Shown: positions 24,690 to 37,151 of the stretch, piece by piece
Numbering within the stretch: the first letter of the stretch is position 1
Layout: every line of letters starts with the position of its first letter
Origin: Solen grandis
Taxonomy: Eukaryota; Mollusca; Bivalvia; Adapedonta; Solenidae
Direction: 5' to 3'
Length of the DNA: 64,000 nt
Assembly: GCA_021229015.1 (NCBI GenBank)
Contig: CM037784.1
Location: forward strand, 65,561,223 to 65,625,222
Program-made: the position numbers and the translations under genes
Notes under the pieces: model-generated
Told to the model about the DNA's origin: nothing
What the model saw: only the letters and a program-made list of their open reading frames with translations
Databases searched by the model: none

Positions 24690-25950
24690 TTATTTGCAGC
24701 TCCTGACTTTATTTTTTGTTCAATCTTCATCATTTTTTCACTGAAAATGCATTTTTATCAAACAAATAAAATCATAGAAAAAAAATCACCCATAATATGC
24801 AAAGGTCAAGGTCATATACCAGTTATTATTATTTATATCGGCATAAAATAGCTCCAAATCTAAAAATATTTTATAGAAAGTATATGAACAAAAGTTTTAG
24901 TTTATGAGGAGATATTTCCATTAATGTTTAGTTTTTGAAGATCGGACTTCATTTGATCAAATGACCACAGTCCAAAGTTTGATCCTTTTATCAAACAATT
25001 GTTTATCCATATGTTTCCTCTTTTTTGCTGCTCCTGACTTTATTTTTTGTTCAATCTTCATCATTATTTCACTGTTTATGCATTTTTATAAAACAAATAA
25101 AATCATAGAAAAAAAACAAGCATAATATGCAAAGGTCAAGGTCATATACCAATTATTATTATTTTTATCGGCATAAAATAGCTCCAAATCTAAAAATATT
25201 TTATAGAAAGTATATGTACAAAAGTTTTAGTCTGTGAAGAGATCTTTCCATTGGTGTTTAGTTTTTGAAGATCGGACTTCATTTGATCAAATTACCACAG
25301 TCCAAAGTTTGATCCTTTTATCAAACAATTGTAAATCCGTATGTTTCCTCTTTTTTGCAGCTCCTGACTTTATTTTTTGTTCAATCTTCATCATTTTTTC
25401 ACTATTTATGTATTTAAATAATACAAACAAACTCATAGTAAATAACGATGAAAATATGCAATGGTCAAGGTCATAATACCGATTATTGTTATTTTTATTG
25501 GCACAAAATAGCTTCAAATCTAAAAATATTTTAAAGAAGGTATATGAACAAATGTTTTAGTTTGTGAAGAGATCTTTCCATTGGTGTTTAGTTTTTGAAG
25601 ATCGGACTTCATTTGATCAAATTACTACAGTCGAAAGTTTGATCCTTTTATCAAACAATTGTAAATCCATATGTTGCTTCTTTTTTGCAGCTCCTGACTT
25701 TATTTTTGTTCAATCTTCATCATTTTTTCACTGTTTATGCATTTAAATAATACAAATAAACTCATAGTAAATAACGATGAAAATATGCAAAGGTCAAGGT
25801 CATAATACCGATTATTTTTATCGGCACAAAATAGCTTCAAATCTAGAAATATTTTATAGAAGGTATATGAACAAAAGTTTTAGTTCGTGAAGAGTTCGTT
25901 TTAATGATGTTTAGTTTTTGAAGATTGGACTTCATTTGATCAATTAACAA
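24690..25950. repeat. Tandem array of about 330-bp units
   Basis: Four units in register at 24701, 25032, 25362 and 25692 (spacing 331, 330, 330), each with AAGGTCAAGGTCATA, ATAGCTCCAAATCTAAAAAT and GTTTAGTTTTTGAAGATCGG. Two short open frames starting MKRSFHWCLVFEDRTSF repeat only because the DNA repeats. Confidence 0.85.
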
Positions 25951-26586
25951 AAATATTCAAATAAAGTTAATATCAATCAATTCATGTCTGCAGTTAAAAC
26001 CAGTACTCTTACTAGTTAAGTTAAAAGCGAAAACCAAGATGCCGCTTTGCGGTTCTAGTTATGTCTATTCTGTAGAAAAAAAGCACTTTCAGCTATATTT
26101 TTATCATTTGAAAAAAAAAACAAAAAAAACAAAACCTACTAGTACCAATCCACCCTTGGAATTCAGAGTCGGAGCACTACAAAAAAAAAAAATTGTAATG
26201 ATGACCCTGTACATTAAGTATGCAGTTACCACTGTATTTTCAACTAGCTAATATCCCCTGACCAACATTATCATAATATTACAGGCAATAAAGATAAAGG
26301 AGTTAAGAAGTGTATAAAAGTATGCTAACTGTATCATGTATATGCTGATGTCTGCTTTATTCAGAGCAGGATGTGGCTGTTTGTGATTTTTTTTTTCTTT
26401 TTGATTTTTTAAATTAAAATGCAAATTTATGATTTAATACACCTTTAAACACTTTCCCAGGTAATACTGAAGAAGTCCTTGTTTGAGACACTTAGTCGAT
26501 AAGCTTTTTTTTGCTACAAGATTGCATACCTGTAAAAGCAACATTTTGACGTTTATCTGCAATCATATAAATATATCATATTTCTT

Positions 26587-26835
26587 ATGGGGCTTCTGTG
26601 GCCGAGAGGGTAATGTCGCTGACTTTAACACTCACTCAGCCCCTCACTAGGTGGGTTCGAATCCCGGCAGGGTCATTCAGATTTTCATGTGAGGAAGCCT
26701 TCCAGCTGGCTTGCGGTAGGTTGGTGGTTCTACCTGGATGCCTCCGTGCATTTGGGGTCTTCCACCACCTGTAATTAGCTGGATGTCGCTATATGACTGA
26801 AATACTGTTGAAGCAACGGTAAACTCATATTTCGT
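26587..26835 (+). mobile_element. tRNA-derived SINE with class-II-like head
   Basis: The head GGGGCTTCTGTGGCCGAGAG carries a box A-like motif, and box B appears as GGTGGGTTCGAATCCC about 45 nt on, after a long variable-arm-like stretch. It continues with GGAAGCCTTCCAGCTGGC and GGGGTCTTCCACCACCTG and finishes ACTGAAATACTGTTGAAG, the 3' core shared with other SINEs here. It is a SINE, not a functional tRNA, because the acceptor stem does not close. Confidence 0.75.
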
Positions 26836-26984
26836 ATAATTTTATCAGATTTCATATGAATTTATCATATTTCAGATTATCCAGTATTACCAGTCCTATC
26901 TAAAGGAATTTCTACAGTCTTACCCATGTCAGTCCATATCTCTTAACAATAAATCATCTATTGTTACTAGTCATGTCAGTATGC

Positions 26985-27590
26985 TAAAAAAGGATGCAAT
27001 AAGAGTATGCTGAAACAAGAGATGTCATGAGAGTGTTTAAAAATTAAAAAATCATCTATTGTTACTAGTCATGAGAGTATGCTAAAAAAGAGATGTAATG
27101 AGAGTGTGTTAAAACAAGAGATGTCATGAGAGTGTGTTAAAACAAGAGATGTCATGAGAGTGTGTTAAAACAAGAGATGTAATGAGAGTGTGTTAAAACA
27201 AGAGATGTCATGAGAGTGTGTTAAAACAAGAGATGTCATGAGAGTGTGTTAAAACAAGAGATATCATGAGAGTGTGTTAAAACAAGAGATGACATGAGGG
27301 TATGCTAAAACAAGGGATGACATGAGAGTGTGCTAAAACAAGGGATGACATGAGGGTATGCTAAAACAAGGGATGACATGAGGGTATGCTAATACAAGGG
27401 ATGTCATGAGGGTATGCTAAAACAAGGGATGACATGAGAGTATGCTTATACAAGATATCATGAAAGTATGTTTAAACAAGGGATGTCATATGATTATGCT
27501 TATTTAAGAGATGTTATGAGATTGTGTTAAAATAAGAGAATGATGTCACAAGATTAAACAAGAGATGTCATGAAATAAAAGAGACCTCAT
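26985..27590. repeat. 29-bp minisatellite
   Basis: About 18-20 units of AAACAAGAGATGTCATGAGA plus GTGTGTTA. The central units (27100-27290) are nearly identical. The right half shifts to variants with GGGATGACATGAGGGTATGC, then decays into AT-rich sequence. Confidence 0.9.
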
Positions 27591-27754
27591 CTGATAAGAG
27601 ATGCCATGAGATAAAAAAAAATAAAAAAATCAACAACAAAAGATGATGAAATAAGAAATGTCATATGACTTAAACGCATTTCAGCGTTTTTGTTGTTTTT
27701 TTCAAAAAAATTGCACATAAGTACTTTAGACTTTAACTAAAAGATATATGAATT

Positions 27755-29457
27755 AAACAAGAGGGCCATGATGGCCCTGGATCGCTCACCTGAGTACCAT
27801 TGCTACAACTGATTACAAGGTTTTTAAACAGACAAGAATTCTGATATAACTCAATCTTAAACATTTTAGCCCTGACAATACTACACACCAAATATATAAG
27901 CACTGGGCCTTATGGTTTCAGAGGAGACCAAAGGGCACCATTTTGAAAATCTTAAAATTTACATACCAAATATCTAAGCTCTAGGCCTAATGGATTCAAA
28001 ACAAGTGACCCATGGTGCGGGGCATTTATCACCATAGGGCTATGATTTGTACAATCTTGGTAATAAACCATAAGATGATGCTACATACCAAATATCTAAG
28101 CTCTAGGCCTAATGGATTCATAGAAGAAGATTTTTAAAGATTTTCCTATATAACTCTATGTAAAACAAGTGACCCCTGGTGCGGGGTCATTTATCATCGT
28201 AGGGCTATGATTTGTACAATCTTGGTAATGGCCCATAAGATGATGCTACATACCAAATATCTAAGCTCTAGGCCTAATGGATTCATAGAAGAAGATTTTT
28301 AAAGTTTTTTCTATATAACTCTATGTAAAACAAGTGACCCATGTTGCGGGGTCATTTATCATCGTAGGGCATGATTTGTACAATCTTGGTAATGGCCCAT
28401 AAGATGATGCTCATACCAAATATCTAACTCTAGGCCTATGGATTATAGAAGAAGATTTTTAAATTTTCTATATAACTCTATGTAAAACAAGTGACCCCTA
28501 TTGCGGGGGCATTTATCACCGTTTGGCTATGATTTGAACAAGGTTTATAGAAGAAGATTTTTAAACATTTTCCTATATAACTCTATGTAAAACAAGTGAC
28601 CCCTATTGCGGGGGCATTTATCACCGTTTGGCTATGATTTGAACAATCTTGGTAATGAACCATAAGGTGATGCTACATACCAAATATCTAAGCTCTAGGC
28701 CTAATGGATTCATAGAAGAAGATTTTAAGATTTTCCTATAACTCTATTAAACAAGTGACCCATGGTGCGGGGTCATTATCACCATAGGGTCAGATTTGTA
28801 CAATCTTGGTAATGAACCATAGATGATGCTTCATACCAATATACTAATCTCTAGGCCTTATGGATTCATAGAGAGATTTTTAAACATTTTCCTATATAAC
28901 TCTATGTAAAACAAGTGACCCTGGTGCGGGGCATTTATCACCGTAGGGCTATGATTTGAACAATCTTGGTAATGACCCATTAGATGATGCTACATACCAA
29001 ATATCTAAGCTCTAGGCCTAGTGGATTCATAGAGAAGATTTTAAAGATTTTCTATATAACTCTATGTTAAACAAGTGACCCCTGGTGCGGTTCATTTATC
29101 ACGTAGGGCTATGATTTGTACAATCTTGGTAATGCCATAAGATGATGCTACATACAATATCTAACCTAGGCCTTGCAGTTTGCAAGAAGAGATTTTCAAA
29201 GTTTGCATTTTAAAACTATTTAGCCCTGTGACCTACATTTTTAACAATCTGAATAATTGTACAACTTTGATAGAGGGCATATAAGGATGATTCCTGTAAA
29301 GTTTGGTCAAATCCTTCAGCGTTCATGAGGAGATGTTGTTTAAAGCAAATGTTGAGACGACGACGCACGCACGCACGGACGACGGACGACGGACGACGGA
29401 CAAAAGGCGATCACAATAGCTCACCATGAGCACGTTGTGCTCAGGTGAGCTAAAAAA
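27755..29457 (-). mobile_element. Helentron-like element, copy E, with 165-bp array
   Basis: The low-coordinate end is AAACAAG, the hairpin AGGGCCATGATGGCCCT, then GATCGCTCACCTGAG. The other end has GGACGACGG microsatellite units (29360-29400) and GCTCAGGTGAGCTAAAAA. The body is an array of about 165-bp units (CTACATACCAAATATCTAAG at 28081 and 28246, then every about 165 bp), many with small deletions. Same family as 47.6-49.3 kb, opposite orientation. Confidence 0.85.
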
Positions 29458-30457
29458 GGGGGTCACCATTTGCTAAAATTTGTTGAAAAAACATGGCATT
29501 TAAAAATAAGAAAGATTTCGATACTAAATACTGTAACAGCATATTAAAATTATATTTTTAAAATATTTTTATCACCATTTGTAACTTATAATGTATTCCA
29601 TAAGTAACATAAAAATACTGTCAAATATGCATTGAAAATACAAAATGGACACTTAATCGTATTTGTGCCTGGACCAAAATGTATACAAAATCTAAAAATT
29701 TTTAATATTTTTTAAATAAAAAAAATCAACCCTTTAAATTTCTGAAAATATAAAAAAAAGACATACCTCACCAGGTTTGTTTTTTAACTAAAACTGCTTT
29801 TTTTATTGAAATTTTAGCCAAATTTGCATAAAAACACTAAAATGTGACTTTTTGTACCTTCAAAATTTGGCAAATATACTTTTAATGATATTCTTTACAC
29901 ATGCATCTTAAAATCTGGGCTTCCTTCTATCATTCTACTTAAAATAAATCAGAAATTCAAAAAAAAATTGTTTACCAAAATCAAAATCAGCTGTAACCCG
30001 CTGAAACGTCCTTAACAAACTAAAGTATGAATGAAGTGTTGGTTTGAAAGTCCATTTGAAACTCTCTAATCGTGGGAAGTAATTAAATTTCTTTAACATT
30101 AAGGGGCGTAGCCACATTTAATGCTCCTTGCAAGATCCTGATAGCCAAATTTAAACATCCCTTTCTTGTCAATATCATTCAGCTTATCTCTGGTTTTTAT
30201 CTTTCAATTTCAAATATGTGTACATCAAATGCCATGACTTCATCAACACTGTTGAAGTTACAAAATTCATGTAAATTTAAAATGTAAAAATACGTGATGT
30301 TTTTCAACCTCTTACCACAAAAAAGCTATAAAAAAAGTGATGTAAAGTTAACAGAATAAAACCAGATCTGACTTAAAACTCACAGGATGATTAAGTTTTT
30401 AACTGTTCAAAACTTATCATTACTTTTAAGATCAAGTTACTAAAGTGAACCTATTCA
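29458..30457. other. Intergenic, nothing recognised
   Basis: AT-rich, no supportable gene. Confidence 0.45.
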
Positions 30458-30458
30458 T

Positions 30459-30667
30459 ACTGTAGAATCATTAATTTTCGTGGGGGACTAATTTTAGTCA
30501 AATTTGTGGATGGCTTTATCTATGAATATTAATCCCCTCGAGAATTGTCCATTTCATAAATGTCTGGTGTTCTAGAACATGGATTCATGAATAAATGTAA
30601 CATCAATATTGACTTAATTTAAGGTTCCACAAAATTTAATGCCAACGAAAATAAATGATTTTACAGT
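30459..30667. mobile_element. MITE with ACTGTA(A/G)AATCATT termini
   Basis: The left end ACTGTAGAATCATTAATTTT is inverted at the right end (AAAATAAATGATTTTACAGT). Both have CGT/ACG next inward. About 209 bp. A diverged relative sits at 58.04-58.20 kb. Confidence 0.65.
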
Positions 30668-30880
30668 CATTCCTTTATTTCATCCAAGTTGGAATCTTTT
30701 TACAGGAAGCAATTTCTTATAACTAATACTAAACCCTCTTGATGGTTTGTGGGTTGGACCAGTACTTTACACCTAGGAAGGTCAAGAATAATCCTTGCCC
30801 TTATAAATGGGGTTTGAACACTCAACATTCAGCTCTGCAGTTGTGTATGTTACCGCTGAACCCTCGGCCAGTGCCCCGGT
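30668..30880 (-). mobile_element. tRNA-derived SINE, minus orientation
   Basis: The minus strand starts with TGGCCGAGGGTTCAGCGGTAACATA (box A-like), then GTTGAGTGTTCAAACCCC (box B-like) and a body with CCTAGGTGTAAAGTACTGG and CCAACCCACAAACC. It matches the SINE at 5.2-5.4 kb. Confidence 0.65.
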
Positions 30881-31443
30881 ATTCCGATAGTCTGACGTAG
30901 TGTAAAAAGGTGAATCCAAGAGCAACAAGTTTCTTATGAAACATACAAATGTGCAATCAAAAATGTTGAAATTTAAGCTCGCTTCATCAAAGAAATACAG
31001 AATGAGCATCATTTTTTAAGGTGAAGCTAAACTGAGGCTGCATTCCAGTCTTGGCAGACGACATAAGTTTTGTAAAAAGAGGAGGGCATGGCGTCTGCTG
31101 TGGGAAACAAATACGGAGCCTCATAAATGACACAAGTTTTCGTGGAATATATTCACTGCAACATAACTCACAAGAGCATTTTAAGTACAAATTCCTAGAG
31201 GCAAAAAATCACAGAGGAAACTGTTTTGTCAAAATACAAACTGATTTGATTCTTTCTTCTTTTTCTTTCAATTATTCTGTTATTTTTTTGCTTTTCTTTA
31301 CTCATGATTTACTATAATAATATCAGGTAATTTCATTTAGTACATGTGTAATTATGCTCTGCATGAATATAATTTATCTTTCATTTCAGTAGATTATAAT
31401 ATGAAATTATACCTCGTTATTCTTGAATTTTAGGCATACCAAA
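30881..31443. other. Intergenic, nothing recognised
   Basis: No coding exon could be supported; open frames here on both strands overlap each other and lack any family signature. Confidence 0.4.
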
Positions 31444-31447
31444 TTAA

Positions 31448-31681
31448 CCCTTTCCCTCATATAGACTCATTTTGACGCACTCAATAGGTACCACATAAAG
31501 CCTGATCTGCAGAAAACTACAGTTAAACCTTACCAAATTTAATTATAAAATCCTCATTTCCAGACCACTGAGAAGCAGCGAACAGCATAAAACCTGATCA
31601 GCCTGCGAGTTACCCGCAGGCTGATCTGGTTTTATGCTGTTCGCATAGGTCTTTTCATGGTTTCCTCTATGAGGGAAAGGG
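31448..31681. mobile_element. Full-length TTAA-flanked palindromic MITE
   Basis: It starts CCCTTTCCCTCATA and ends TATGAGGGAAAGGG, with TTAA on each side (31444-31447, 31682-31685). The centre has a long hairpin, CAGCATAAAACCTGATCAGC against its near-complement, around a small loop. 234 bp. The TTAA duplication suggests mobilisation by a piggyBac-type transposase. Confidence 0.85.
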
Positions 31682-31689
31682 TTAAGTTA

Positions 31690-31828
31690 CAATTAAATAA
31701 ATGATCTAATCATCAAAAACCTGAATTTTACCTTGGGAATATATACAACTGTTCACCTTAGAACTAGAATTATACTTTTAAAGACAAAGAAAGTTACTTT
31801 TTTGGGATGAGTGTATACTATTTATATA

Positions 31829-31870
<42 letters not shown>

Positions 31871-33029
31871 CTTTTACAGGTGGTTTCCCCTAGCCAAAAA
31901 CCAAATTTTTTTCTCCAAAATTACTACCAATTTTCCCAATAAGTTTCCCAATAGAACTAATTCATGATGTTTCAATGAAATTTGTATTACTCTCACAATT
32001 AGAATGTTGATTTGAAACTATCATGGACATATACCACCTACAATTATAAATTTTATTGTTAATTTAAAACAATATCATCTTATTATTTCCCCCTTTTTTA
32101 TTTATAATGCTAATTTTCCCAATAAGAAAGCCACACATATTAAAAAAAAATTTAGGAAAGAAAATGAATGTTTTTTAACACAAACTTCTTTCATTAACAC
32201 TAAAATTTGCAGATCCCATACGCTGATAATTATACATGCTCCTGACATCAATAAGTCTGCCACTGCACTTACGGATAATTTGAATGCAGATAGATCCATA
32301 ATAAACACAAAAAACTGACTCAGAAATACATCATAGGAACGGAATAATTGGATTTAATATGTTTCGTAATTGGACGGCATAATGAAGTTGATAATGAAGT
32401 ATAGAGGAAAAAGTACTGTTGCTTTATACACTGGTAATATGACCAACTTCAACTTATGCTTCTCTTCAGGAAATGTTCATCTTAAAATAAGAAAATAAAA
32501 AAAGATTTTTGTCTGGCAGATTTTCAATTTGATGCAACTGGGAATCCTAATCTATGAATTAGCTTTTAAACAAGCTACAATTTATCTTTATGAATATTCA
32601 TCTGTGCAGGAGCCAGGAGTTCAGGTTAGAGGGCGCGCTATATTAAAAAATTTATCAGTAAGAAAAGTATTGGAGATGTCTGATCTGGGTCAACTCAGTT
32701 TTCTACAGTATCGAAAAATTGAAAGACATCTATAAGTGGTATATGGTTAATCTATAAAAATGAAACTATAGGATGATTGTATGTTATGAAATGAAGAGTA
32801 CATCTTAATGCACTGGAGGTCTATGTAGTTTTCAACAACTTTTAATCAAGGAAAAGCACTTCATTCAATCACATTAATATTCTAATAAGAGGTATGCCAT
32901 TGCTAGAAATGATGATGATGATGATGATAATGCTAATGATGATGAGCAGTCAACAGTCAACTGTAAAACATGCTTAGGGCTTTTCCTTTTTTTGGCTTCT
33001 TTATCAGGGGCCATTCAATGACCTTCTTT
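31690..33029. other. Intergenic, with a poly(T) tract
   Basis: Holds a T homopolymer of about 34 (31832-31865) and a short GAT run (32907-32929). No supportable gene. Confidence 0.45.
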
Positions 33030-33577
33030 ATCTTTGTTTATTGGGTTCAATGTCCCACCGACAGCATTTCAGTCATTTAGAGACTATGACTACTTGAGAC
33101 ATAATTAACCCTTTCCCTCATATAGACTCATTTTGACGCACTCAATAGGTACCACATAAAGCCTGATCTGCAGAAAACCACAGTTAAACCTTACCAAATT
33201 TAATTACAAAATCCTCATTTCAAGACCACTGAGGAGCAGCGAAAAGCATAAAACCTGATCAGCCTGCGAGTTACTCGCAGGCTGATCTGGTTTTATGCTG
33301 TTCGCATAGGTCTTTTCATGGTGTCCTCTATGAGGGAAAGGGTTATACTGCTGCTACACTGCAGTATCACACCATAGACATGTGATATGATACCACACCC
33401 AATCACATTATACTGACACCAGGCCAACCAGTCCTGGAACTTGTAACCCTTGTATGCTGAGCGCCAAGCAAAGGTTCTATACCAGTACCATTTTATTTTA
33501 CCTTGGTATGTCACAGTCAGATATCAAACGCTCATGATTCTGACACGGACGCTCTAACCAAATGGCCATAATCTTTA
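33030..33577 (-). mobile_element. tRNA-derived SINE split by a MITE
   Basis: Same family and orientation as 11.64-11.96 kb. The tRNA-like head lies at the high-coordinate end (TTTGGTTAGAGC on the minus strand), with the core CTTGGCGCTCAGCATACAAG. The SINE 3' part (33030-33104) is separated from the rest by the TTAA MITE at 33109-33342. Confidence 0.75.
33109..33342. mobile_element. TTAA-type MITE nested in a SINE
   Basis: 234 bp, same family as 31.4 kb. Flanked by TTAA (33105-33108) and TTAT (33343-33346), so the target duplication has one later substitution. The SINE reads continuously if the element is ignored, which shows it inserted after the SINE. Confidence 0.85.
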
Positions 33578-35046
33578 CAGACATGCAGTTTTCCCTAAAT
33601 TTGCTATTTACCTCAGGATTTTTCCATCCCAAAGCTCAAGAAAATAGAATGGTGCTTTTATGGCCACAAAATTTGTAATAAGCACTGACACTAAATTCAC
33701 AATCCCAAACTTTGCAACTTTTATCAAACTTTTTCAAAATTCTTGCATTTTTTTTTTTTTTATTATTTCATTTTTTTTTTTTACTTGCTATGTTGCACAA
33801 TCTGAAAACATGCTATGACAGATTTTCCTGGTAATGAATGTTATCATTTCAACTTCAAGATAATGGATACCATTGTAGCTATATAAATTACTTTCAAGTA
33901 AATGTCACAGTTTTGTAACAGAAGTTTGTTTTGTTAACAAATGACTTTTACAATGGCTGCTTTGGTCACATTTTTACTAAAAACTATTTTTTTCTAATTA
34001 GACTAATATAATTAGTCAAATCATTGTGTCTGCAAGCATATGATAGATCTTAACTCTTTACAATGAAGATATTTTAGTGACTTGAAAGTTAATTGTTCCT
34101 TGAGTTTTTCCCTGTACTTCATGAATATTCATGTACTAATTTATGACTTCATGAATATTAATCTCCAGAACTCTAATAGTAAAGGAAACAAGAGATTTTT
34201 CACTTGAAAAAAAAACCAACAAAAAACAAAGAATAACTATATTACCTTCATGCCATCATAGCAATCCTCACTAATCTAGACATGTATGTCATTGGTCTTC
34301 AGTGTGACCACATTAATGTCCAAGTAAGTTATAGCTTAAAATTTACAAAAGAAAAATATATATTCACGTATTTCATTAGGACAAAGCCTCAAATGATGGT
34401 CGTCTGTGGATGGAATCTTGGTCTAATCACTGCTTATTTTATTTGAGCAAGAAATTGACCTCAAATTGTTCATCCCGCCAAGCGTATAAATGGGTACCTG
34501 CGAGGATTATTCAGGGCATGCATTAAATATGGCTTCCTAGTGCAATAATGTATCTGCTGTTCATACGTGAATATTCCCAATGACCAGGAGGTAAACAACA
34601 TCAGTTCAATGAAGTGGGGATATGGGTTCAAAACCTAAGAAATTCAACTGGAATGGAATTTATAATTTGATGAGTTCAATCGTCAGTATACAGAAATACA
34701 GATTTCTATTTTTTAAAGGCAAACTAAGTAGTACTATATGCTGAGCAGCTGTGATAAAACCTTGAGGTGAATGAAATAAACAACTGCAACAATAAAAACA
34801 ACACCACTAAACATGTGATAAATACACAGATTTCTGTTCCTGGTGGGATTGTGTTTCAATATTTTTGTCACCATTTCAATGGCAGTAGCATGTGGAGAAG
34901 CGATTAAATGTTTGAAACTGCAAGAGGAGAGGAAATAAAATGTCAAAATCAACAAAATACTTGAAAAAAAAAAAATTCTGCATGCAAGGAATGTAATACA
35001 TGGACTATCCTTATTAAAATATAAATGTGCATGTCCTCTTTTTTCC
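33578..35046. other. Intergenic, nothing recognised
   Basis: AT-rich with T-rich runs near 33750-33780. No supportable gene. Confidence 0.45.
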
Positions 35047-35172
35047 CTTAACAAGAGTGTTCTTTGGAACATGTGTGTCACCTGCTGAAGCATGACGAAA
35101 AAGAATGACAGACAGACAGACGACCGAAAAGAGATCCCTATGTGTCACCTCTGCTTGCAGCAAGCAACACCA
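35047..35172 (-). mobile_element. Short Helentron-like element (GTCTGTC family)
   Basis: On the minus strand: GGTGACACATAGGGATC, a GTCTGTCTGTC run, CAGGTGACACACAT, then the hairpin TGTTCCAAAGAACA and CTCTTGTT. About 125 bp. Related copies are at 3.4-3.6 and 45.0-45.1 kb. Confidence 0.6.
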
Positions 35173-36713
35173 TAAGATCACTCTCACTTCCTAAATCAGC
35201 CCATAAATTACTCATTCATTCTGTTATACTCCTTTTATCACTCATGTAATTATTTGAGAACGTAAAATACTCATCGCTTTTGAAAAGCAGCTCTCCCATT
35301 TGTTGCCCCATGAAATAGCGGTGATTGTTTTTACCTATGTCTTTTTCACAGCAACCTTTCCATGCCGTGACATGAATGGATTTCTGCTTTCCGCATGTAC
35401 AATTTTGAAAATATCTTCCTGAGAATTCATGAAGTGGATACGTTCATAACTTCATACCTGCTATATTTTAGTGAAATGTAAGAGACAGTCATATCAAGAC
35501 AAGGTCAACTGCTAAAAAACTAAGCCTTGTGTACTTTTGTGTAAACCAGGTCAACCATAGACTACCCATTATCCCAGTGTGGCTAATGGATAGCCTGTAA
35601 ACCAATGGGTAGATCAGTGACCTTTTGAGTTAGCAAAATTAACCAAGGATTACAAGTTATATTTTCACAACAAAATAGCAATGTTTGTTGGGAAGGTCTA
35701 CTAAGTCACCTTTCAGATCTATCCATTTGGATACATCTGTGAAGACTGTAAAGGTTCATTCATTCAGACTAAAAGATGTTGATGATATAACAATGACAAA
35801 GTGATCTTAATCAAAACAGAACACAAGTGGTGATGTTTTGCTGTTTAATAGGTGTACTTAAGAGCTTTATGGGAGGATATAGCCCAGGGTATTCAAATTT
35901 AAGCACAATGTAAACAACTGCCCTGTGGCATTTACTGGGGGTTATATATAATATACGGTATATACAGCTGGATTTCACACAAAAGATGATATCCGGAATT
36001 CAGGATGCATAGGTACAAACAAGGTATTCATGCAATGTTGCTGAAAAGCTTACAGCACAACAGTAATTCTTTTATTACTCTTGGTAGACCTTATCATCAT
36101 TCATGAATACCAGCGGTCGACACAATGTCCAAGGATCCCGAGGACACCAAAATTTGGAAGGGACTCCAGAATTAACATGCCTGGGTTTTTTTTGGGACAC
36201 ATACTTTTTGAATAAAAATAAACTGAACAGCCGCGTTTTGTTGTAAATCAATATAACATTCTTATTAGTAACCCTCTTAGAAAAAACTTTTTTAAGCAAT
36301 AGTTCTGCAGAAAAAGCTATCCTATATCCAAGTAATGTAACAGGAACTCATGATTTTCAGGAAGGGTTCCTGAATTAATTCAATTATAAAGCAAGCACTG
36401 TTCCATTGGGATACTTGGCTATAGGTATTTATGGTGCCATTCCACTCAGTATACATTTTAACTAAACATATCTGTCAGCAATATTTCTGTTTCATATAAC
36501 CTATATTCAATATAATTCTTAAATGAGGGGCTGTAACAAGTATGTATAAGAATTGTGTACAAAGTGTGCAAATCAAAGATGCATTTTTAATAGCAAATTA
36601 CACAGGACTATTCCAATGAAGGGGGACAGAAGTAGATCTGCAACAGATTTATTTACCATTTTTGTACTTTTCATTGAAACATTTTTTTATTCATAACAAC
36701 TTCAAAATATTAA
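35173..36713. other. Intergenic, nothing recognised
   Basis: No supportable gene or repeat. Confidence 0.45.
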
Positions 36714-37151
36714 TACAAGAGGGCCAAGATGGCCCTAGATCGCTCACCTGAGAATAGTATCACTCATTGCCTATACAAAACAGATTGCTTTAGAATTAAG
36801 ATGATGAGGTGAAACAATGTTCAGGAATTTTCTGACCCCATCCACAAAAGATATCATCATGACAAACATTCTGCCAAAGTTTGAGGATGATTGGACCAAA
36901 AATGTTGCCCTCAGTGTGTAAACAAGATTTTTCTAAGATTTGACCTACTGACCTACTTTTTGATCCAACCTGACCCATTTTCGAAAGGGTTCAAGATATC
37001 ATCAAGACAAACATTCTGACCAAGTTTGAGGAAGATTGGATCAAAATTGTGGCCTCTAGTGTGTAAATATCAAATTGTTGACGGACGACGGCCGACGGAC
37101 AATCAAGTATCCCAAAAGCTCACCCTGAGCTATGCTCAGGTGAGCTAAAAA
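36714..37151 (-). mobile_element. Helentron-like element, copy F
   Basis: Low-coordinate end ACAAGAGGGCCAAGATGGCCCT (hairpin) and GATCGCTCACCTGAG. High end has a GACGGACGACGG stretch and GCTCAGGTGAGCTAAAAA. The interior carries one to two units of the same about 144-bp monomer seen in copy G (GTTTGAGGATGATTGGA, GACCTACTGACCTACTTTTT). Confidence 0.8.

Larger units (their letters stand above)
21972..26060 (+). repeat. Nested tandem-repeat block of a Helentron-like family
   Basis: A segment beginning with TAACTCAAAA..TTGAA and a TGCGGTTTT motif recurs near 22.20, 23.05, 23.86 and, more diverged, 24.33 kb (period about 0.85 kb at first). A second array of 330-bp units follows, with TCCTGACTTTATTTTTTGTT at 24701, 25032, 25362 and 25692. 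Two near-identical terminal motifs, AAGCGAAAACC then a CCGCTT..GCGG hairpin and TTCTAGTT, occur near 24110-24147 and 26026-26060, so the block holds two related elements end to end. No coding capacity is credible. Confidence 0.7.

Noticed and set aside
25234..25746. Two similar open frames beginning MKRSFHWCLVFEDRTSF
   Set aside because: They repeat because the 330-bp DNA unit repeats; both are short and end at unrelated points.
26587..26670. Functional tRNA with long variable arm
   Set aside because: Box A and box B are good, but the acceptor stem does not pair and the sequence continues into a SINE core.
26985..27590. CRISPR-like regular array
   Set aside because: Units are contiguous 29-bp repeats with no unique spacers, in a eukaryotic genome.
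30987..31317. Overlapping open frames on both strands
   Set aside because: Neither has a recognisable motif, and they are mutual shadows in AT-rich intergenic DNA.
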